A stretch of 64,000 bases of DNA. Source: Firmicutes bacterium HGW-Firmicutes-15. Lineage in GTDB: Bacteria > Bacillota > Syntrophomonadia > Syntrophomonadales > Syntrophomonadaceae. Below are positions 54,162 through 62,448 of the stretch, piece after piece. The position numbers were made by a program, and so were the translations under genes. The stretch is taken from the NCBI GenBank assembly GCA_002840245.1, contig PHAA01000002.1, forward strand, positions 62,001 to 126,000. The letters run 5' to 3'. The notes beneath the pieces are model-generated. The model saw only the letters and a list, made by a program, of their open reading frames with translations, did no database searches and was not told where the DNA came from. How positions within the stretch are numbered: the first letter of the stretch is position 1; each line of letters opens with the position of its first letter.

Positions 54162-54181
54162 GGTGCAAGCAGACATCTGCT

Positions 54182-54285
54182 GCACATCATTATTAATAGC
54201 GACCTGACGGGAGCACCAGCAACCTTAATAGTGAGCTGATGCGAACACCAGAAGTCCCCGAAGGGGGTAGTACCCGGAGGGTGAA
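54182..54285 (-). repeat. core-only copy of the family A repeat
   Basis: The blocks GCGACCTG, GGGAGCACCAG and GGTAGTACCCGGAGGGTGA match the middle of the elements at 46395 and 54698, without the terminal inverted repeats. It lies between asnB and the rnpB terminator. Confidence 0.5.
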
Positions 54286-54331
54286 ATGTCCCCAAGGAAG
54301 GTGAAGGAATAGTACATCTGAATAAAAAGTG

Positions 54332-54353
54332 AAAAACCGCCATTTCTGGCGGT
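54332..54353 (-). terminator. rnpB terminator
   Basis: Reading leftward, ACCGCC and GGCGGT form a stem with a 6-base loop followed by TTTTT. It stands about 28 bases beyond the 3' end of RNase P RNA. Confidence 0.85.
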
Positions 54354-54380
54354 CATTTCATAGTTCTTGATGTTTATTAT

Positions 54381-54940
54381 GTAGCAAGTAAATCTGTAAG
54401 CGGAGTTCTGTATTTGATAATCATCTATCTAGGATGCTAGTTGCCTAGCACCTCCAGCGACCTAACCCGGGAGCGAGGCGGGCGACCTCACTGCTCCTCT
54501 ATTCGGTCTTGCTCCAGGTGGGGTTTACCTAGCCAGACAGTCACCTGCCTGCTGGTGAGCTCTTACCTCGCCGTTCCATCCTTACCAGAGAGCTTTCGCT
54601 CCTGGCGGTCTATTTCTGTGGCACTTTCCTTGGGGTCGCCCCCACTGGACGTTATCCAGCACCCTGCCCTGTGGAGCTCCGACTTTCCTCAGGTATAGGG
54701 ACTGTAAAGGAATAAATAAGGTAGAATACGCCGAGGATTTTTAGTGTTATACAAGGCGTCACCCTCCGGGTACTACTGGTGCTCCCCAGAGGTCGCCAAT
54801 AATGTTGCAAAACGTGGTGATACTGGGGGTATTGGCGCGTTTTGAGAACGAAGTATAGCGCTAAAAAGACCGGTGTAAATGACTGATTTATTTCTTTACA
54901 GTCCCTTGATACCCGCGACTATCTGACTTACTTGCTCACC
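54381..54940 (-). ncRNA. rnpB: RNase P RNA (type A), interrupted in helix P3
   Basis: The minus strand carries all conserved RNase P regions: GAGGAAAGTC (CR-I, 54690-54681), GCCACAGAAA with ACCGCC, GGTAAGGATGG and GAGGTAAGAGCTCACC (CR-IV), and the CR-V region with AGATAGATGATT and ACAGAAC. The ends pair to form P1 (AGCAAGTAAGTC with GATTTACTTGCT). Between GGGTAT (54914-54909) and ATACCT (54696-54691), the two sides of P3, lies a 208-bp TIR element. Without it the RNA would be about 352 nt, a normal length. Its terminal repeats would extend P3 as one long helix, so function may be kept. TATAAT (54947-54942) lies just before the 5' end. Confidence 0.93.
54698..54905. mobile_element. MITE-like element, family A, copy 2, inserted in rnpB
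   Basis: GGGACTGTAAAGGAATAAAT at the left and, inverted, GGGACTGTAAAGAAATAAAT at the right are the terminal repeats (19 of 20 positions). The outer portions match, in reverse, those of the copy at 46395, while the central 50 bases have the same orientation in both, that is, inverted relative to the ends. It carries no gene and lies in the P3 loop of RNase P RNA. Confidence 0.8.
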
Positions 54941-55188
54941 TATTATACATGAATTTCTAACCTGTATCTAGAGCTTATTATTTGTTGGGGTTGAATAATT
55001 TTCTATTTTTCTAAAAAAAATATAATTGCTAGCAGGAAATTGCTTTGCTTTAGAGAATAGTGTAATTTATAGAAATGGGAGCATGAACGTATGTGAAATA
55101 TAAAAAACAGAAAACCTTATTGTTTTACATCGTTCTTAGTAATAAAATATCTATTATGATAATCTTTTAAAAAAGAGGGGGTGAAAAG

Positions 55189-55524
55189 GTGTTAGCAATA
55201 TTTGCTTCGGCTGCAGCAGAAGGAGAACAAACTGGATTATTTCATAATCCTCTTGTATTAATACTAATGGTATTGATTGCGATATATGTATTTGTCAAAT
55301 TCTGCTCGTGGGCAAAGACATTTCAACTGTCAGGTCAACTAAAAAAATGGATGTTTATACTTACTGGTATTGGTGTGGTATTCTTCAATATACTTTATAG
55401 TCAGGGTAATTCGCAAATTATTGAAAGCGGTAATTGGGGCGGTGCTACTACTGCTTTGCTAGCTTCGCTAGCGTGGGTATTTGTATTTGCTTTTGTATTA
55501 ATGGCGGAAACTAAAACCGATTAG
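55189..55524 (+). CDS. small membrane protein of unknown function
   Basis: A 111-residue protein with three hydrophobic segments at about residues 22-42, 53-72 and 87-106. It was not recognised. The GTG at 55189 follows GAGGGGG at good spacing, and a very strong terminator follows at once, which supports it as a real, separately transcribed gene. The 248 bases between it and rnpB hold the divergent promoters and no gene. Confidence 0.7.
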   Translation: MLAIFASAAAEGEQTGLFHNPLVLILMVLIAIYVFVKFCSWAKTFQLSGQLKKWMFILTGIGVVFFNILYSQGNSQIIESGNWGGATTALLASLAWVFVFAFVLMAETKTD

Positions 55525-55578
55525 TATTTTAACAGAAAAAGGCGGCTTAATGCCGCCTTTTTCTGTTAAAATACTAAT
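55520..55578. terminator. long palindromic terminator, 27-bp perfect stem
   Basis: 55520-55546 and 55552-55578 are exact reverse complements around a 5-base loop. The arms end in A-run and T-run sides, so it can act for both strands. It starts inside the stop region of the preceding gene. Confidence 0.9.
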
Positions 55579-55682
55579 TAAAGTTAAAGGTCTGTGTCCG
55601 AAACATTCTTGTAATTAAAAGTAAAATAAACATTGATTCCCATTTAAAAACAAATAAGGATTAATGAACAGTAGGTGAGGAT

Positions 55683-57515
55683 ATGTCGGACCAGGCGAAG
55701 ATGACTATAGTAGAGCCTGATGGAAAAGAATATAGCTTCTGGACTTCCAAAGGTAAAAGCGTATGGGAGGTCCTGGAAATAATTGGCTGGGATACGAAAG
55801 GGGCATGTGGAGGTCTGGGAACCTGTGGTAAATGCAAGTTCCGATTAGCAGGAGGTGTTAGTGAGCTATCCCCGAGTGAAAGGGAGCATCTAATACCGGA
55901 AGAAATAAAAAACGGGCAGCGGCTGGTCTGTTTAGCTACAGTAAAGGGAGATTTTACACTATATATTGATTATTGGCAATCAGGCGGTACAGAAAAAAAC
56001 GGATTGCTTAGATATAGATATCGGCCTGGAATTTTGAGTCAAAGTCAGGTAAGGTGCAAGGAATTTTTTGTCCCAGGACGGCAAAAAGATTATCCTACAC
56101 CTATATATGATCGGATTAAGGGAGCCCTAGCCGATTACCGGCTGGAACTTAGCATTGACAACATAAACTACCTGATTGGTCTAGACCGTCTGGGACGGCC
56201 CACTCTGGAACTGCATGCGCTGATATTTGACGACGACAAGGTGCAATATGTGGGACGCCAGCGGGAGGTTTTATATGGATTGGCATTAGATATTGGGAGT
56301 ACCAGTCTTTTCGCAGCTTTGCTTGATCTGGAGACGGGGCAGGCGGTTGCAATGGCCTCCCAGAGCAATATGCAGCGGATATACGGAGATGATATAATTT
56401 CTCGGGTAAATTATGCAATGGAAAATGAAGAGGGTGCCTTGACATTGCATCGCATACTTATCAATAACCTAAACAGCATGATAGAAGAAATGTTGGTCGA
56501 AACTAATGTGGTTCAAGAAAGCATCTACAAGGTAACCGCGGTAGGAAATCCGGTTATGTTACACTTTCTCTTAGGTCTGAACACCAGTGGTTTTGAAGCC
56601 GCCCCCTATTCGGGTGCCCTTTCGGAAGAAATGGAAATCCTAGCTAGCCCTCTGGGCCTTAAGGTGAGCCTGTTAGCCAAGTTGAACATCCTTCCACAGC
56701 TGGGTGGCTTTGTGGGTGCTGATACCACAGCCTGTCTTTTGACCCTGTCTCCAGGAGAAACTGACACTTTTCTAATGATCGATATAGGAACTAATGGAGA
56801 GATTGTAGTAGCTTATCGGGGAAAGATGTGGGCGTCATCAGCGGCAGCCGGACCTGCTTTTGAAGGTGGGGCAATAAGTTGTGGTATGCGCGCAGGCTAT
56901 GGGGCAATAGACAAGGTATCCTCCGGTGAAGGGAAATTAGAGTTTAGGGTTATAGGTGAGGGGCTTCCCCGTGGAATCTGTGGTTCCGGTATTATTGACC
57001 TAATTGCAGTATTGATGAAAAACGGTTGTCTGGATGGGAATGGCAATTTTACGAAACAAGCTGCTCTTCAATTTGAAATGAGGGCAGGCGAACATGGTTC
57101 TGAAATAGTACTGGTTAGAGGGGAAGGGACCATGACAGGTACTCCCCTGATTTTGAATCAGGAAGATATCAGACAGGTGCAACTTGCCCGATCAGCAATA
57201 AGAACTGCGATTGATATTCTGTTGAAAAAAGCGAAAATTGATGTCCATAAGCTGGACAATATTTATTTGGCTGGAGCATTTGGAAGTTATCTGGATCCAG
57301 CTAATCTATTGAATATAGGTCTTATTCCAAGTGTAAATGTTAATAAAATTAGAAATATAGGTAACGCGGCTGCCGAAGGAGCGATTCTGGCTTTGTTATC
57401 CGACAACAAATTTAAGGAAGCAGCTATTATAAAATCGCAGGTGCAATATGTAGAATTATCACAGCAAGAAGAGTTTCAAGAAATGTTTTTAAAAAATATA
57501 AGTTTGTCAAATTAA
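55683..57515 (+). CDS. RACo-like ferredoxin/ASKHA protein (corrinoid protein activator family, DUF4445)
   Basis: A 610-residue protein. The N-terminal [2Fe-2S] ferredoxin domain has cysteines in CGGLGTCGKC and LVCLATV. A middle linker follows, then the ASKHA ATPase-like domain: LDIGSTSLFAALLD, GNPVMLHFLLGL, GGFVGADTTACLL, IDIGTNGEIV and GICGSGIIDLIAV. Members such as RACo and RamA reductively activate corrinoid proteins. No corrinoid methyltransferase is in this window, so its client is unknown. GGTGAGG lies before the ATG. Confidence 0.9.
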   Translation: MSDQAKMTIVEPDGKEYSFWTSKGKSVWEVLEIIGWDTKGACGGLGTCGKCKFRLAGGVSELSPSEREHLIPEEIKNGQRLVCLATVKGDFTLYIDYWQSGGTEKNGLLRYRYRPGILSQSQVRCKEFFVPGRQKDYPTPIYDRIKGALADYRLELSIDNINYLIGLDRLGRPTLELHALIFDDDKVQYVGRQREVLYGLALDIGSTSLFAALLDLETGQAVAMASQSNMQRIYGDDIISRVNYAMENEEGALTLHRILINNLNSMIEEMLVETNVVQESIYKVTAVGNPVMLHFLLGLNTSGFEAAPYSGALSEEMEILASPLGLKVSLLAKLNILPQLGGFVGADTTACLLTLSPGETDTFLMIDIGTNGEIVVAYRGKMWASSAAAGPAFEGGAISCGMRAGYGAIDKVSSGEGKLEFRVIGEGLPRGICGSGIIDLIAVLMKNGCLDGNGNFTKQAALQFEMRAGEHGSEIVLVRGEGTMTGTPLILNQEDIRQVQLARSAIRTAIDILLKKAKIDVHKLDNIYLAGAFGSYLDPANLLNIGLIPSVNVNKIRNIGNAAAEGAILALLSDNKFKEAAIIKSQVQYVELSQQEEFQEMFLKNISLSN

Positions 57516-57575
57516 GAAAGAATTAAACTGCCAACCAGTTACTTTTTTGCTCGGCCTGACTTTATCGACACTCTG

Positions 57576-57606
57576 AACGAGGGTAAATCACCCTCGTTTT
57601 TTATTG
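57576..57606 (+). terminator. terminator after the RACo-like gene
   Basis: AACGAGGGT (57576-57584) and ACCCTCGTT (57590-57598) form a 9-bp stem with a T run. Confidence 0.88.
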
Positions 57607-57711
57607 GCAATTTTGAATCATCTACTTTTATCCTATAAGATATACTATCTTGATTTATTAGGATAAGAGTGCTTAAATGTAATACGATAAGAGCAGTGGG
57701 AGGTACGCGAT

Positions 57712-58485
57712 ATGCTGGTGGATTACCATGTTCATGCGGTGGCTCACGGGGAATACTCCTATAGCCAGGAATGGGTTAATGAATTTCTGGACCGAGCTTT
57801 CCATCGAGGAATTCAGGAGCTTGGTTTTAGCGAGCATGAAGAGTATAGTGACCTGGTAGACATGAATATATTTAAAAAATTGCAAATAAATCGACGCAAT
57901 AACATTGACATTAAACTAGGGTTGGAAGTTGATTACATTCCCGGTCAGGAGGAAAAAATAAGGGAGATTATTTTCTCCAATGAATATGACTATATTATAG
58001 GTTCAGTTCATTACATAGATGGATGGGGGTTTGACCATCCTGATCACCGAGCTGGATTTAATGATAGAGATATTGATGAAGTTTACGCTCAATATGCGAA
58101 TATACTAATGAAGATGGTTCAGTCAGATTGCTTCGATGTGGTCGGGCATATTGATTTGGTTAAAATATGGGGTCACCGCCCTCGAAAGCGAACCTCACTT
58201 TACTATCTGGAGCCAGTTTTGAAGGCGATAAAAAAGTATGGGCTGGCAGTAGAAATAAACAGCGCGGGTTTAAGAAAGACAGTCGAAGAAATTTATCCAG
58301 CTTCTAATTTGGTGAATATGATGTATAGCTATAGTATACCGATTACTTTTGGTTCCGATGCTCACCATCCGGATCAGATGGGGGAAGGGTTAGAGGAAGC
58401 TTATCGCTCTGCTCGTCAGGCAGGGTACAGGTATTTGGTGAGGTTTGACCAGCATGAAAAGCTGGTTACGCCTATAGAGTATTAA
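57712..58485 (+). CDS. PHP-domain phosphatase, histidinol-phosphatase (HisK/HisJ) family
   Basis: A 257-residue metal-dependent phosphatase. Metal ligands lie in VDYHVHAVAHGEYS, LGFSEHEEY, GLEVDYIPG, GSVHYIDGWGFDHP, VVGHIDLVK and FGSDAHHPDQMG, which match the HisJ-type histidinol phosphatases. No other histidine gene is near, so another phosphate ester is possible. The ATG at 57712 follows GGGAGG. Confidence 0.9.
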   Translation: MLVDYHVHAVAHGEYSYSQEWVNEFLDRAFHRGIQELGFSEHEEYSDLVDMNIFKKLQINRRNNIDIKLGLEVDYIPGQEEKIREIIFSNEYDYIIGSVHYIDGWGFDHPDHRAGFNDRDIDEVYAQYANILMKMVQSDCFDVVGHIDLVKIWGHRPRKRTSLYYLEPVLKAIKKYGLAVEINSAGLRKTVEEIYPASNLVNMMYSYSIPITFGSDAHHPDQMGEGLEEAYRSARQAGYRYLVRFDQHEKLVTPIEY

Positions 58486-58512
58486 GTAAGATAGAGAGGT
58501 TTGCTTGTTATT

Positions 58513-59526
58513 ATGAGTGATATTGCTATTCTTGTTATCAGTTTGGGAATTATACTTCTAGGAGCAGAATTATTTGTCAATGGTGTTGAGTGGTTGGGGA
58601 AAATATTTGACTTATCGGAAGGTGCGGTTGGCAGTGTTTTAGCAGCGGTAGGTACTGCTCTGCCGGAAACGATTATACCAATTATTGCTATTGTATTCGC
58701 GCGAGGACCGCAGGGCAGCGAAATTGGTATTGGTGCCATCTTAGGAGCGCCTCTAATGTTGTCAACCCTGGCGATGTTTGTCACGGGTATGGCAGTAATT
58801 ATCTTTAGGAAGAGGCGCAGGACTGGTATTAAAGTAATTGCAGACTATTCTAGTATGAGTCGTGATCTGAGTTTTTTTATGATTGTTTTTACGGCAGCTG
58901 TCTTAGCTGGTGCAATTCCACCTGAATTTAGAGGCTGGCAGATACTGATAGGTGCTTTTATGGTTGTTTCGTATATTTGGTATGTATATACAATGCTTAC
59001 CGAGGAGAGGGATCTGGAATCTGAATCAGAGATTCCACCCTGCTATTTTGCCCGCCATCATGAAACGCCGCCGGCAATTAGGGTTGGATTGCAGGTATTA
59101 TTAGCCCTGTTTTGTATTATTATGGGAGCAAATCTTTTTGTTCACTCCATAGAAATTGTAGCTCTGACTTACGGTGTGCCTGCTTTCGTGCTGGCTCTAA
59201 TTATTACTCCTATTGCCACCGAGCTGCCGGAGAAGTTCAATAGTGTTATCTGGATATCTCGTGAGAAAGATACTCTGGCTCTGGGAAATATTACCGGTGC
59301 CATGGTGTTTCAGTGTTCTTTGATTCCTGCTCTAGGCATTTTTTTAACTGACTGGCAGTTGAATTCGGGGGCTTTTATATCCGCAATAATAACCTTGGGA
59401 GCGGCTGCTTTGTTATATGTTCAATTAATCAATAAAAAACATATAAGCGCGGGTATGTTATTGCTTTGCGGTGTTTTCTACGCGGTGTTTCTTTTGGCTG
59501 TGTTTAATGGAATAATTACCGGATGA
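58513..59526 (+). CDS. sodium/calcium exchanger-family antiporter
   Basis: A 337-residue membrane protein with about ten hydrophobic helices. The two alpha-repeats of the CaCA family are seen in AVGTALPETIIPIIAI and TPIATELPEKFNSVIW, followed by GNITGAMVFQCSLIPALG. The cations moved are not known. The ATG at 58513 is preferred; an in-frame TTG at 58501 would sit only 2 bases from AGAGAGG. It follows the phosphatase by 27 bases. Confidence 0.87.
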   Translation: MSDIAILVISLGIILLGAELFVNGVEWLGKIFDLSEGAVGSVLAAVGTALPETIIPIIAIVFARGPQGSEIGIGAILGAPLMLSTLAMFVTGMAVIIFRKRRRTGIKVIADYSSMSRDLSFFMIVFTAAVLAGAIPPEFRGWQILIGAFMVVSYIWYVYTMLTEERDLESESEIPPCYFARHHETPPAIRVGLQVLLALFCIIMGANLFVHSIEIVALTYGVPAFVLALIITPIATELPEKFNSVIWISREKDTLALGNITGAMVFQCSLIPALGIFLTDWQLNSGAFISAIITLGAAALLYVQLINKKHISAGMLLLCGVFYAVFLLAVFNGIITG

Positions 59527-59571
59527 TGAAAAGATTATGGGAAATAAAAATGTAAAAGGTGGTATAAAGTG

Positions 59572-59919
59572 ATGTTAAACCAGAATCCTTATGATAAGGC
59601 GCATGAGCTGGCCCGGGCAATAAAGGACAGTGAAGCTTTCCAGCGTTATGTGTTAGTCCAAAAACAATTGGAGCAAAACCCCGAAGCCCAAGAAAAAATT
59701 CGCCAATTTCGTACCCAGCAGATGGAAATAAATCAAGCTCAAATCTTAGGCCAAGCCTTAGATGACGAGAAAGTAACTCAGTTGACTGTGGAGTATGCTA
59801 AATTAAATATGAATAAAATGATTGCTGAGTTTTTTAATGCGGAGGGCATGTTTGTGCAAATGTTCACCGATATTCAGGAGATCATTCAGAAGAGTATGGA
59901 GAGCGAATTTACCGTATAA
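59572..59919 (+). CDS. YlbF-family regulator protein
   Basis: A 115-residue all-helical protein with the motif AHELARAIKDSEAFQRY at the N-terminus, fitting the YlbF/YmcA/YaaT (PF06133) family. In Bacillus the family helps RNase Y and sporulation or competence control. GTG 59569 and ATG 59572 are both possible; AAGGTGG lies upstream. It is separated from the antiporter by 45 bases. Confidence 0.85.
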   Translation: MLNQNPYDKAHELARAIKDSEAFQRYVLVQKQLEQNPEAQEKIRQFRTQQMEINQAQILGQALDDEKVTQLTVEYAKLNMNKMIAEFFNAEGMFVQMFTDIQEIIQKSMESEFTV

Positions 59920-60015
59920 TGGTCGAAAAACCAAGTCGAAAACAGGTATACAATATATTTGCGAAAAACATCTTTACATTTGTTGAATAAAGCTCAAGAA
60001 TTTATTATGTATATA

Positions 60016-60088
60016 AGGTTTTAACTATAAATTAAATAATATGGTTAAAACCTATTTCTTATGTACCCGTAAGGTTGTGTTACATAAG
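60016..60088. promoter_or_regulatory. two successive inverted repeats upstream of the nuoE-like gene
   Basis: AGGTTTTAAC (60016-60025) with GTTAAAACCT (60044-60053), and CTTATGTA (60058-60065) with TACATAAG (60081-60088). They lie 36 bases or more before the start codon and could be operators or a folded leader. A Rex site was considered, but the sequence does not fit well. Confidence 0.4.
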
Positions 60089-60123
60089 TTAGTTGATTAG
60101 CGTTTGGAAAAGGGGTGTTCTTT

Positions 60124-60672
60124 ATGACTTGCTGCTGCAAGGAAGGAAATAATTTGGACAAACAGTGTGATAGCAGCACACTGGATTTGCAGCTTTTAGA
60201 GGATTTAATGGAAAATTATCGGGGAGTGGATGGCAGTCTTATCACGGTTCTGCAAAAAGCCCAGGACATATATGGATATCTGCCACTTTCTGTCTTACAG
60301 CATATATCTGATAAATTTGGAGCCAAACGAGCCAAAATTTATGGGGTAGCCACCTTTTATACCCAGTTTAGATTAAATCCTATGGGCAAATACATCATTT
60401 TACTTTGTCAGGGGACGGCCTGTCATGTAAATGGTTCGGAAAAAATTGAGACAGCTCTTTGTGATGAACTAAAGATCAAAATGGGTGAAACCACGGCAGA
60501 TGGTATTTTTACCCTTAACGAAGCTGCTTGCTTGGGTTGCTGCAGCCTGGCACCGGTTATGATGATAAATGGACGAGCCTACGGGCCTCTTACTCCTGAC
60601 AAAGCGCGCAACATTATACGAGGCATTTATGCTGGGGAAAAGGAGTCGCAGAGGGAAGAGGTGGGAGCATGA
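60124..60672 (+). CDS. NuoE-like [2Fe-2S] subunit of an NADH-dependent hydrogenase/dehydrogenase
   Basis: A 182-residue thioredoxin-fold iron-sulfur protein. The cluster cysteines are in CQGTACHVNG and EAACLGCCSLAPVM, and AKIYGVATFYTQFRL is the family signature. It pairs with the NuoF-like protein that follows, overlapping in ATGA. In fermentative and syntrophic anaerobes such a pair serves bifurcating [FeFe] hydrogenases or NADH-linked formate dehydrogenases. The extra Cys-Cys-Cys at the start (MTCCC) is unusual. ATG 60124 follows AAGGGG. Confidence 0.93.
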   Translation: MTCCCKEGNNLDKQCDSSTLDLQLLEDLMENYRGVDGSLITVLQKAQDIYGYLPLSVLQHISDKFGAKRAKIYGVATFYTQFRLNPMGKYIILLCQGTACHVNGSEKIETALCDELKIKMGETTADGIFTLNEAACLGCCSLAPVMMINGRAYGPLTPDKARNIIRGIYAGEKESQREEVGA

Positions 60673-62429
60673 TTGTAAGGATAGGATTAGGCAGCTGCGG
60701 AATAGCTGCTGGAGGCCTGCAGGTATGGGATGCGGCAAAAGAGGAAATTGACCTCCGCGGACTGGATATTAAACTGGAACAAACCGGTTGTATTGGTATG
60801 TGTCACCATGAACCTTTACTTGATATTGTCTATGATGATGGAAGAGTTCATAGCTATGGAAGCGTAAGCCCGGAAATGGTTAAGGAAATATTTGCTGCGG
60901 AAAATGAAAATGGTCTATTAGAGAAATATTTGGTATCGACTGAAGAGAAGCCCAATGATTTTATGGCGGGACAGGTACGGGTAGCCTTGCGCAACTGCGG
61001 CATAATTGATCCGGAGTCAATAGATGATTACACCCACAATGGTGGTTATAAGGCCCTTGAAAAAGTTGTGTCAGCAATGACGCCTGAACAGCTTATAGAA
61101 GAAATTAAGATTTCTGGACTTCGGGGACGAGGAGGTGCCGGTTTTCCTACCTGGTTTAAGTGGAATGCTACCCGGCAGGAGAAATCTTCTGACAAGTATG
61201 TGGTTTGCAATGCTGATGAAGGTGATCCAGGGGCCTTTATGGATAGAAGCGTCCTGGAAGGCGATCCTCATGCAATACTTGAAGGTATGGCTATAGCGGG
61301 CTATGCAATTGGAGCCTCAACGGGTATTGTTTATGCCCGAGCTGAATATCCGCTGGCCATACGACGTCTGGAAATAGCAATAATCCAGGCCCGGGATAAG
61401 GGAATGCTGGGGAAGAATATTTTGGGGAGTTCCTTTTCTTTTGATATCTCAGTAAAACAGGGTGCCGGAGCTTTTGTCTGCGGCGAAGAGACTGCTCTAA
61501 TTGCCTCCCTGGAAGGGGAGAGGGGTATGCCACGGTTGAAGCCGCCTTTTCCATCCCAGCATGGCTACTGGGATAAACCTACCAGTATAAACAATGTCGA
61601 AACCTTTGCTAATGTTCCCTGGATTATAAATGCTGGAGGTCAGGCTTTTGCTGCCATGGGTACTGAAGATAGCAAGGGAACCAAAGTATTCGCCCTAGCC
61701 GGCAGGATTAAAAGGGGTGGATTAGTGGAGGTTCCCATGGGAATGAGCCTGCGCGATATTATTTATGGTTTGGGCGGGGGAATAAAGGAAGATAAAAAAT
61801 TTAAAGCGGTGCAGATGGGGGGACCATCTGGAGGGTGTATTCCAGAGGCTCTATTAGATACGCCGGTAGATTATAAGTCTATAATGAATACTGGAGCTTT
61901 TATGGGATCCGGTGGTATGGTGGTTGTAGACGATACTACCTGTATGGTTGACTTGGCTCGTTATTTCCTAAAGTTCACCCAGAATGAGTCCTGTGGAAAA
62001 TGTGTTCAGTGTCGGATAGGAACCAAACGCATGCTGGAGATTTTGGAGCGTTTGTGTGATGGGAAAGGGAAAACAGGGGATATTGAACTTCTCCTCAATC
62101 TGGGCAATCAGATAAAAGAAGGTTCTCTTTGTGGATTAGGACAAGGTGCACCCAATCCGGTAGTAACTACTATTCGGTATTTCCGACATGAATATGAGGC
62201 GCATATTCATGATAAGAAATGTCCTGCCCTGCAATGCAAGGCTCTTATAAAGTACCATATTGACCCTGATTTATGTAAGGGTTGTGGTCTATGTGTTAAG
62301 AAATGTCCGGTGGATTGTATTGCAGGAGAAAAGAAGCATCCACATGTAATAGATGATAACAAATGTATTAAATGTGGTACCTGTTTGGAAGTATGCCCTT
62401 CCAAATGGAGTGCGGTAGTAGTTGAGTAA
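60669..62429 (+). CDS. NuoF-like flavoprotein with extra iron-sulfur domains
   Basis: A 586-residue NADH- and FMN-binding subunit (HydB type). The N-terminal 90 residues are a thioredoxin-like [2Fe-2S] domain (LGSCGIAAGG, GCIGMCHHEP). The NADH site is GLRGRGGAGFPTW and the FMN site GAGAFVCGEETALIAS. Cluster N3 is formed by SCGKCVQCRIGT and SLCGLGQ. The last 60 residues hold two [4Fe-4S] motifs, CKGCGLCVKKCP and CIKCGTCLEVCP. Length and domain order match the beta subunit of electron-bifurcating hydrogenases. The hydrogenase or formate dehydrogenase catalytic subunit is not visible and may lie beyond the window. Confidence 0.94.
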   Translation: MIVRIGLGSCGIAAGGLQVWDAAKEEIDLRGLDIKLEQTGCIGMCHHEPLLDIVYDDGRVHSYGSVSPEMVKEIFAAENENGLLEKYLVSTEEKPNDFMAGQVRVALRNCGIIDPESIDDYTHNGGYKALEKVVSAMTPEQLIEEIKISGLRGRGGAGFPTWFKWNATRQEKSSDKYVVCNADEGDPGAFMDRSVLEGDPHAILEGMAIAGYAIGASTGIVYARAEYPLAIRRLEIAIIQARDKGMLGKNILGSSFSFDISVKQGAGAFVCGEETALIASLEGERGMPRLKPPFPSQHGYWDKPTSINNVETFANVPWIINAGGQAFAAMGTEDSKGTKVFALAGRIKRGGLVEVPMGMSLRDIIYGLGGGIKEDKKFKAVQMGGPSGGCIPEALLDTPVDYKSIMNTGAFMGSGGMVVVDDTTCMVDLARYFLKFTQNESCGKCVQCRIGTKRMLEILERLCDGKGKTGDIELLLNLGNQIKEGSLCGLGQGAPNPVVTTIRYFRHEYEAHIHDKKCPALQCKALIKYHIDPDLCKGCGLCVKKCPVDCIAGEKKHPHVIDDNKCIKCGTCLEVCPSKWSAVVVE

Positions 62430-62448
62430 GAGAGGGGTGGATGTGGCT

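Noticed and set aside
54158-54698. Reading frames of 61-85 codons on both strands around rnpB
   Set aside because: They lie in repeat DNA and in the RNase P RNA gene, whose conserved elements explain the sequence.
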